From contig JAEQBH010004115.1 in NCBI GenBank assembly GCA_016808115.1, forward strand, positions 744,001 to 808,000: a DNA stretch of 64,000 nucleotides. The letters are read 5' to 3'. Position 1 is the first letter of the stretch; each line of letters begins with the position of its first letter. The DNA is from Tetrastigma voinierianum (taxonomy: Eukaryota > Streptophyta > Magnoliopsida > Vitales > Vitaceae). Shown here piece after piece: positions 56,581 through 64,000 of this stretch. A model generated the notes under the pieces. It saw only the letters and a program-made list of their open reading frames with translations, made no database searches and was not told the origin of the DNA. The position numbers and the translations under genes are program-made.

Positions 56581-56999
56581 CGATTAACAAACCCATTATG
56601 AGTTATGGGCGGGTAAGAAGCCTAGTATTAGACATGCGCACGTGCGGGGTTGTCAGTGGAAAGCGAGGCCTTAGGCCCAATGAAAGCGGACTCAAGGGTA
56701 CGTTGGCGTTATTTTGTGGGATACTGCACAGGGAGTCTAAAGGTATAAGTTTTATGACCCTTCAAGCGGGTCCTTCTTTGGGAGCGGGTAATGCAGAGTT
56801 TATTGAGGATAATTAGAGACACTCAAGTTAAGGAGGTCATTTTTGAGGAGGAGTATGTGAAGTATCGATACAGCTACTATTGAAGCTACAACTACTATTG
56901 AAGCTATTGGTGACAATCAGGTACCCATTCCTATTATTGTGCCAAGTGTTGTGGCAAATGATGACATTCTGTGCAACTCAATACAATTAGGAGCTCCAC

Positions 57000-58000
57000 C
57001 CACTAGATTTGAGAACATCAAATAGTGGAAGAACCTCAACAGCCTCAACCTGAAGTGCCATTAAGGGCATCCACTAGAGGAAGGAGAAGAGAAGCGATTT
57101 CGGATGACTATGTAGTCTTTCTTCGGGAGAATGAGTTTGATATGGGTGGAGGGCGATCTCTTACGTGCGTCGATCGAGCGAACAATGCACGGTCGGAAAA
57201 GTGGATTGCAGCTATGCAAGAGGAAATGAAGTCCATGAAAGATAATGGCGTTTGGGATCTCGTCGAATTGCCTAAAGGTATAAAACCAATTGGTTGTAAA
57301 TGGATATTCAAAACCAAACGGGATTCAAAGCTGATGTCGAGATATAAGGCACGCTTAGTGCGAGGGCTTTACTGAAAAGGAGGCATAGATTATAAGGAGA
57401 CCTTTTAGCCGAGTTTATTGAACTCATTGAATTATAATGGCACTTGTAGCTCATTGTGATCTAGAGGTACGCAAATGGACGTCGAAGACTGACTTTCCTG
57501 ATGGAGACATTGATGAAACTATACATGGTGCGACGAGAGAACTTTGAGTTAAGGAAACCCAAGCACCTAGTATCATAAAGACTCGAGAAGTCATTTATGG
57601 TTTAAAGCGGGCATCCGAGTCAATGTAGAAAATTTGATAAGGTGATTTCTTCATATGGTTTCAAGGAGAACATTGTTGATCAGTGCATATATCTTAAGTT
57701 CAGTGGGAGCAAGTTTGTTATATTGGTGCTCTATGTGGATGACATTCTGCTAGCAAGCAATGATGTAGGTCTATTGCATGACACCAAAAGGTTCTTATCC
57801 AGTCATTTTGAAATGAAAGACCTTGGTGATGCATCATATGTTTTGGGTATACAAATCCATAGGGATCATTCAAGATGTATACTTGGCTTATCTCAAAAGG
57901 CCTATATCAATAAGGTGCTTGAAGGTTTAATATGCGAAATTGTGCACGGGTGATACACATGGCGAGGGTGATAAATTCGGCTTAGTCGATGCCCCAAAAA
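57000..58000 (+). pseudogene. Copia 2 reverse transcriptase
   Basis: At 57025-57375 the reading shows SDDYVVFLRENEFDMGG, KWIAAMQEEMKSMKDNGVWD, LVELPKGIKPIGCKWIFKTK and the KARLV that opens the RT core. The middle is degraded (57376-57640, with a TSFPDGDIDETI-like patch near 57480). At 57642-57953 it resumes with IVDQCIYLKFSGSKFVILVL, the catalytic YVDDI followed by LLASND, and MKDLGDASYVLGIQIHRD. The YVDD is intact. The order after integrase is that of copia. Confidence 0.8.
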
Positions 58001-58700
58001 TTGAACTTGAGAGAAAGAAATGGAGAACTACCCTTGTTCCGTGCGCAATAGGGGAGTCTTATGTATGCACAAGTGTGTATGGAGTGGATATAGCGTACAT
58101 TGTGGGAATGTTGGCGATTATCTCGGTAATCTGGTGCCTGGATCCAGCTGGAGACGGCTAAGCAGTGATGAGGAGTATCTTTAGAAAAACGAAGGGTCGA
58201 TATGCTCACATATCGGCGGGTAATCATCGAAGTTGTGGGTACTCGGATGCGAGACTTTCGCGGGATGTCAAGATAGCGGGAAATCGACCTCGAGGCTACA
58301 TCTTCATGTGTTGGCGGGAGGGCTATTTCATGGAAAAGTGTCGAAGCAGGACACTAGTAGCCTCTTGACCATGGGCTGGTTATAGCTGCTTGAGGCATCT
58401 AATCAAGGAATATGGTACAGCGAGAGCTTTATCACGGGACTTGATTATTGAAGGCATTAATACCAGCAGCGATTAATTGTGATAATAAAAATTTGCGAGG
58501 TTATATTCTAGAAACAACCGGAGTTCATCAAAATCAAGCACATTGACCATTAAGTTCACGGTTGTAAAAGAAAAATTAGGAAGTGATCAGAGTGTAAATT
58601 CAGGCATATTAAATGCGAACTCCATGATTGGAGACCCACTCACCAAAAGGCTTGCCACCTAAGGTGTTTCATGAGCATGTTGCTCAGATGGATGTGCACT
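58001..58700 (+). pseudogene. Copia 2 RNase H
   Basis: The end of pol is readable in pieces. They include a KHIDIKF-like reading near 58538-58562, then NSMIGDPLTKRLAT near 58620-58655 and VFHEHVAQMD near 58665-58695, matching the C terminus of copia polyproteins. Upstream (58001-58500) frames change often. Confidence 0.6.
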
Positions 58701-59205
58701 GTAGTCTAGACGATATAGGAGGAAAATAGTGGGAGTTCATTTGGTTTATGTGTAATTATGAGATTGACACGCTATAGTTATTTCTGCATTTTATAATATG
58801 CGTACATACTATGATTATTTAATGAATTTATATTTTGCCATTTGAAGGCCTGCTGATGTGATGTCATGATTTTCTCATAGTGTTTAGCATGTAGTATTTG
58901 AAAATATGATACTAGACTCATTTGAGTGTGTAGAGGACCTTTTTGCGAGATAGGCATCTGCTGATCACATTTTATGTAATCTCCAAGCCACACCTATATT
59001 TGATCTATGTCATTGATTGTGCTGTTTGTTGACAAAGATAGGTCTCGTTACGCATGAATGTAATAAAGGCCGCTTTGATCCCATTCTAGTACAATTAATG
59101 GACTGGATTGTTTTAAAATGTATTTTACAACAGTTGAACGGTCACATCCATGGTTCTGCGACTTTTTAGTATTCAATCATGTACATATTCGGTAACACTT
59201 GTAGC
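58701..59205 (+). other. Copia 2 3' UTR
   Basis: No coding. It leads to the purine tract and 3' LTR. Confidence 0.5.
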
Positions 59206-59218
59206 CCAAGTGGGAGAT
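59206..59218 (+). other. Copia 2 polypurine tract
   Basis: CCCAAGTGGGAGAT lies directly before TGTTAG of the 3' LTR, the standard AAGTGGGAGAT PPT of plant copia elements. Confidence 0.9.
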
Positions 59219-59750
59219 TGTTAGATTTCCTTTTGGTGGGCTGACAAGTGTTAAATTTTGGACATGATTGTGCTGTCTATTCAGTAACCCAATAAAGTTA
59301 GTGATCTATTCCTAGTTGAATTAGGGTTCACAGAAATAATTATATAATTATTTCATTAATTATAAAATATGGAATTAATGTGTGGTTTCCCTGTTTTGCC
59401 CTTAATGTTGTTTTGATGGAATTAAGTAACATTGAGACAATCCAGCTCAATTTGATCGGGGGTCCACAGGTTTTGCAAACTAAAGCGCGTTATCTCGACC
59501 CATTGAGAGAACGAATCATTGTAGGTTTTACAATCGAAGACAAACCCAGCCTCATTACTTGAGAGAGAGAACACATTCTTTGCGCATTAGCTGCAGTACT
59601 GATGGATTCGGGTATGTCTTATAATATTGGCTTATTTGATCTTTGATTAGTATGCATGATTCACAGGGTTATGTGGTTTATTCGTATTTGAATTATACTT
59701 GTTAACAAAAATCACATCTATGTGTTTATTCTTGTGTATTTCATCTAACA
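59219..59750 (+). repeat. Copia 2 3' LTR
   Basis: A 532-bp repeat matching 54005-54537 and followed by the TCCTC target duplication. Confidence 0.95.
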
Positions 59751-59800
59751 TCCTCACCATTAAATCTAGCCTTGCGAATATGATGATTGTGACAACGTGC
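59751..59800. mobile_element. Probable gypsy LTR sequence, right part
   Basis: Continuation of the sequence interrupted by copia 2. A GTGACA near 59787-59792 could be the LTR end, but no TSD supports it. Confidence 0.3.
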
Positions 59801-59849
59801 CCAAATAGTTGTACCACTCTCAAGCATGACGCTCTTGGATTGAATTCAA

Positions 59850-60005
59850 TGGAGGGTCTTTCGGGGTTTTAGGCTTTGGTGGGGGCATTCTGCGGCCCGA
59901 TGCGGCCGTCTCTCGAGGAACTTTGGATGAAGGGCGTCTGGTCTTCTTCTCTTTGAAGACAAGCCCGATTAATACGCTCCGCCTCCCGTTCAACGCTCCA
60001 TGTAA
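59850..60005 (+). other. GC-rich island with a donor-like splice site
   Basis: GC content rises above the surrounding AT-rich DNA, and the segment ends in CCAT|GTAAGT near 60000-60006, a strong 5' splice consensus. No protein family is recognisable in any frame. It could be a decayed exon or the tail of another LTR. Confidence 0.2.
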
Positions 60006-61387
60006 GTCCCAGCTTGCTTATATATGAATGTTTTCATGTGAGTTATTTTTTATATATGCCTGTATAGATTTCAAAGTACCTCATTTATGGTGTGTATTTG
60101 GAAACTAGGAATATTTTACTTTTCTTATTTTGGTTGTTATTACAGGAAAATATAGATTAGGAAAAAATTATGCATGCATTTTCCTTTGTATTAATAAAAT
60201 TTGAGAAGCTTGATGATCTTTATATATGGATAAGAATAGCAACCATCTTCTTAATTTTTATTTATGAACTCTGCCATATTTTTTTAATGGTATTAAACAA
60301 GGCACACTAAGATTGATCCATAGACTTATTGGTAATGTTGAGCTTCCTATTTGATTTGCTTGGACAAGCCCATCCTAGCACGAGTTTTAAGTGGGTCGTT
60401 CAGTCTAATCATGTTAACCCTTCTACAAAAGTACTGAAGAAGAAAAATAAGAAACTAAAATATAAGAGGAAAATTGGAAAGAAAAAGAAAGTTTGGAAAG
60501 AAAATAAAAATATTTTAAATTTAATAAATTAATTATATATGTTTATTCAAAACCCGATTCTCTCTATTATAAAGGACTAAGAATTTAAAAAATGTATGAA
60601 ATTTTAAAGAATTATGATTATATTTGATTACACATCTATAAAAATTTTAAACTACACATCAATAAGATTACTCATTCAATGAAACAATTTAAAAAGAGAG
60701 AGAGAGAGTTGTTAATTGATTGGTGATTTAAATTATTTATATTAGACATAGTAAGAAAAACTCGACAAAACAGGGACTCAATTTATTATTTGGATGGTAA
60801 ACAATTTGAAATTTTTATCCAAATGCATTAATGTTATAATTTTGATTGTTATTTTGAATTTAGTGTCCAAAAGCTCCAAGACATAATGAATACTATAAAT
60901 TTTTTTTTTGATTGTTTTCAATTATCTCCTTTTAGCCTTTTAAATAGTTTGCTATTTATGAATTTGAGGATATGTGCTCATGGTTCAACTTTATAAACTT
61001 TTCTATGGGTTAATTTGAGCATGAATGCAATAAGATTTATGTTTATATGTGTTTCTTTATTCAACTAGTATGAAATTTATTTTTTAGTTATATTTGTCTT
61101 GTTTTATGAGTAGAATAATAGTGAAAGTAAAGTGATTTATTATAATATTGCATTAATTCATGATACTAATATTCCAATTTCATCGATTGATACATATTTT
61201 TTAATATTTTGAGGTAATCTCTACAGTGTTTTTTTTTACCTTTTCTATGTTGGCTTAAACTAAAAACTATAATTAAAACTTATGAAACCATGAATTCTAA
61301 AAACACTTAGTCAAATTATTAATTTTAAGATATAAGTTACAAAAAATAAATTGAAAAAAATTATAAAATATATAGAATTGAAAGAGG

Positions 61388-61390
<3 letters not shown>
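60006..61390. other. AT-rich intergenic sequence
   Basis: No gene is supported. A short (GA)n tract lies at about 60696-60709. The lysine-rich frame at 60329-60532 is low complexity. Confidence 0.4.
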
Positions 61391-61392
<2 letters not shown>

Positions 61393-61432
<40 letters not shown>

Positions 61433-61640
61433 ATGTCTCTCCTGTATATATATATATATGAGATAAAAATATGACAGATTTGAGGACGAGCTTGTGAGTA
61501 GACTCTTTAGTCACCACACAAGAATTAAGCATACGGCAGTGCCCAAAATAAGCCCGATGTCTCCACTAAGGCTCGTAGAAATTTGAAGTCGAGTTTACAA
61601 TGGATTAGGCGTGTTTGACGAGTAGGCGCCGAGGCTTTTG
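61393..61640 (+). repeat. AT microsatellite plus dispersed copy of the 36.6-kb repeat
   Basis: (TA)n at 61393-61430 and about 61444-61459 is followed by AAAAATATGACAGATTTGAGG, CTTGTGAGTAGACT, AGCCC and ATGTCTCCACTAAGGCTC. These correspond block by block to the units at 36613-36822 and 36921-37140. Confidence 0.75.
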
Positions 61641-63470
61641 AATCTTAATAGTGTTGGGAAGTGCCTTATTTAGATTAATCAAACTTCAATTTGTCAAATG
61701 GAAATCATGGGTAGTGAACTTTGAACCCCATCACGTGTAATGATGCTTTCAAAGAAATCAATACACCAAATCTCACGTCTCAAGCTTTTATTAAGTCCCG
61801 AGTTTTATAATTGTAGTGTTTGAAATCATGACATGCTTTATGTCGGTAAGGTCTTGGGGTGAGCATTACGTTAACCGAAAGTACCACTTAAAAAACTTAA
61901 ATATTTAACTATTAAGATGATTAATCAAATCTTTAATTAATTGTATATCGATTTAGCTATAATCGAAAAAATAAATTTATAATTCCATAATCATATATTA
62001 AAGTTCAAATTACTATAAATACAATAAAAATACTAAAAAAAAAAACACATAAACGGAAATGTATTCATATGCAATCTCATGAGACTTTATATATTTATAA
62101 TACATCCAAATAATATATAAAATGCATGTGATTAGATAATTTAATCACAATTTTTTTAATCAATCATTGGTTGAAAAAATTCAATAGAAAAAAAAAGTTA
62201 CATGAAAAAATCACAACCTATATGTTTTGGTTTTACAATATTAGATAGATCTAAAATATCTTATATTATATATTAAGCTATATAATAGTAATATAAGTAT
62301 ATTACTATATGTTTTCATAATATATATTATATATATCGTGTTTTATAATTTTAGTATAATATTATATTTTTTTTTATCAATTAACAGAAATCACAGTTTT
62401 TGTATTTTATAAATTAAAACTGAGATTTGTAAAAATAAAAACCAAAATCAGGCTGATTAGATTAGTGCTTTATTTTTTAATTTGGTTTTCAGTTCCATTG
62501 ATCGGTTGATTTAACTTTGGTTTCTCATCAAAGATCCTATTGCTTTATAATATTATTTTATATATTTTGTATTTTCATTTCATCATAGAAAGCACATTAA
62601 AATATGTTTGGTCACGAAAACTTGTTCGCTGAAATGTAAAAAAAATATAGAAAAATAAAAAGCACATTTGAAGTGTTTTTTTATATATCTAGAAAGTACT
62701 TTTGAAGTTAATAAATCACTTTCATTTATTGATTTTAAATTTCTAACATTTATTTTATTTTTTTGAAAAAAAGAATAATATTATTTATTCAAACTAACAA
62801 TATATTCGATAAAAACATTAAATCAAATTAGTTAACAACACAAAAAGATAACGTAATATCCAAGTTAATAACATAATGAATCATTTCCAACGTATATATT
62901 TGATAATTATGATAGCTAATCGTAATTTAGTAATATATAACGATCGAATATGTTTTATCGTATGAATCAGCGGCCAGCGTAAGATAAGCGTCATGTAGCT
63001 TGATAAAGCGAATCAAACCGTCTTTAAAAGCGATATAAATGGCCGATGGAGTGAAGCAGGCGCGTCAATCGAACGAATATTTAAATAAAGTCGGTCAATA
63101 ACACATTCACCAACACGTTACTTTTAATTAAACATAAATTATTTTTTTGGGTCATCCAAATTCACCTAACTATTGATGGATACAATAAAAAATATGGCCA
63201 AAAAAGCAATAATTGGATACACTTTGGGCCGACCTCCTCTAACTTTATTTGAGACACTAGGATGTTTAACGTCAATTGCTTTCATCATTCATTCCTTTCC
63301 AAAAAAACAAAGGCTACTAAAAGAGCACCAAATCGATTGAGATTCTAATGTCTAATCATATCTCAAGCTAATAAAACAGTAACACCCCAAAAAAAAAACA
63401 CGTCAAAAGAAGAGTGGAATTTTGAATTATTACAATTGGAAACTTCAGCATCAATCACTTTTTGATTTGG
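61641..63470. other. AT-rich intergenic sequence
   Basis: No gene is supported. Several A/T homopolymers and TA-rich patches are present. Confidence 0.4.
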
Positions 63471-63479
63471 ACTTAAAGT

Positions 63480-63690
63480 AAATGGGTTAGGTTATCATTT
63501 AATATACGGATGAGATGATTGAGATCTTTTATGGCTTAAATTAATAATTTTAAATTTGAATATTAGGAATATAGTTATGTTATGTAATAGAGTTTTATCA
63601 TATTTATAATCGAATGCTTGAAGTATTATAGATTGTCCCAGGCGTGATATGAGCTTAAATGTTTTTGTTTATACATGAGTTATTTCGTAA
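63480..63690 (+). repeat. SINE-like dispersed repeat, copy 2
   Basis: It contains GGATGAGATGATTGAGATC, an AATTTGAATATTAGGAATA block, GTTATGTTATGTAATAGAG and TTTTATC in the same order as copies at 63.71 and 5.09 kb. The B-box-like TTCGAGT is degraded to TTTGAAT here. Confidence 0.5.
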
Positions 63691-63704
63691 TCTGAAAAAA
63701 TAAA

Positions 63705-63915
63705 AGTAAATAAGGTTGGGTTAACATCGAATACATAGATGAGATGAATTAGGTCTCTTTTAATATAAATTAATGGTCTCGAATTCGAGTGTTAAGAATA
63801 CAATTATGTTATATATTAAAGTTTTATTATTTTTATGATTTATTTTTATTTATATGGAAATTATTTTAGATATGATATGATTTTAATGCGTCTTTTTATG
63901 CATCCGTCGTACGAA
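63705..63915 (+). repeat. SINE-like dispersed repeat, copy 3
   Basis: Directly downstream of copy 2, with AGATGAGATGAATTAGGTCTC, GGTCTCGAATTCGAGTGTTA, AGAATACAATTATGTTATAT, AAGTTTTATTA and a terminal ATGCATCCGT. The GAATTCGAGT block resembles a pol III B box. Copies 2 and 3 are about 225 bp apart in the same orientation. Confidence 0.5.
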
Positions 63916-63982
63916 CCCAAAAAAAGAGAAAAAAAAAGAAAAAGTAAATGGGGTCGGCCCTTCCTGGTCCATGTGGGCCCAT

Positions 63983-63992
63983 GACACGTGTC
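63983..63992. promoter_or_regulatory. Palindromic G-box (GACACGTGTC)
   Basis: A perfect 10-bp palindrome with the CACGTG core bound by plant bHLH and bZIP factors. It lies 10 bases after GTGGGCCCA, a site-II-like motif of plant housekeeping promoters. With the rise in GC at the window edge this may be a promoter of a gene to the right. Confidence 0.4.
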
Positions 63993-64000
63993 TTCTCAAC

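Larger units (their letters stand above)
54005..59750 (+). mobile_element. Ty1/copia retrotransposon 2, TSD TCCTC
   Basis: LTRs lie at 54005-54537 and 59219-59750 (533 and 532 bp). Both start TGTTAGATTTCC and end CATCTAACA. TCCTC flanks the element at 54000-54004 and 59751-59755. A PBS (54540-54552) and a PPT (59206-59218) are in place. The coding part begins only with the pre-integrase region at about 55900 and continues through integrase, RT and RNase H; gag and protease are not recognisable in 54560-55900. Total length is 5,746 bp. Numerous frameshifts make it non-autonomous. Confidence 0.9.

Noticed and set aside
51757..59792. Complete solo LTR with TGACAC and GTGACA ends split by copia 2
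   Set aside because: Flanking five-base sequences do not match, so the boundaries are left open.

Overview
The window looks like nuclear DNA of a flowering plant, most likely a eudicot. It carries a nuclear-type gene for the C-terminal half of mitochondrial ribosomal protein L2, a plant-specific PLS-class pentatricopeptide-repeat (PPR) gene, a plant LINE tail, and a dense nest of plant LTR retrotransposons. I see no CRISPR array, operon, prophage or bacterial signal. Only two host genes can be supported, rpl2 (about 0.8-1.34 kb, + strand) and the PPR gene (3.48-4.96 kb, - strand). Both are near the left edge and both read as conserved protein broken by single-base indels.

Layout. 0-5.7 kb: rpl2 with a tandemly duplicated leader, two LINE fragments, a small MITE-like repeat, the PPR gene, a SINE-like repeat and a TCGAG-rich repeat. 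5.7-36.5 kb: a Ty3/gypsy element of the Tat (Retand/Ogre) lineage, + strand, with gag, protease, RT, RNase H, integrase, a tandem-repeat 3' UTR, remnants of an antisense ORF and two similar terminal repeats. Its integrase is split by a 2.74-kb solo LTR with a perfect 5-bp target-site duplication (TSD, GATGA). Its 3' part is split by a roughly 16.5-kb Athila-type Ty3/gypsy insertion, in which a second partial leader/gag follows the second LTR. 36.5-40.7 kb: AT-microsatellite-linked tandem repeats, then one end of a CACTA-like DNA transposon with subterminal repeats. 40.7-51.4 kb: a Ty1/copia element on the - strand, in an AT microsatellite, with both LTRs and an ATATA TSD. Its integrase is split by a 4.08-kb solo LTR (TSD CTACT). 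51.8-59.8 kb: sequence resembling a gypsy LTR, interrupted by a second Ty1/copia element (+ strand, 5,746 bp, TSD TCCTC) that lacks a recognisable gag. 59.8-64 kb: AT-rich intergenic DNA with a third copy of the microsatellite-linked repeat, two more SINE-like copies and a palindromic G-box at the extreme right edge.

The order of events can be read from the nesting. Tat was in place before the GATGA solo LTR and the Athila insertion. Copia 1 preceded the CTACT solo LTR. The gypsy-LTR-like sequence preceded copia 2. Coding sequence throughout, in genes and transposons alike, is broken by 1-2 base indels while the encoded residues stay conserved. This suggests that uncorrected long-read errors contribute besides real decay. 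Element boundaries supported by TSDs are exact; other boundaries are approximate. I did not find a new defence or enzymatic system. The notable content is the transferred ribosomal gene, the nest architecture and several repeat structures.
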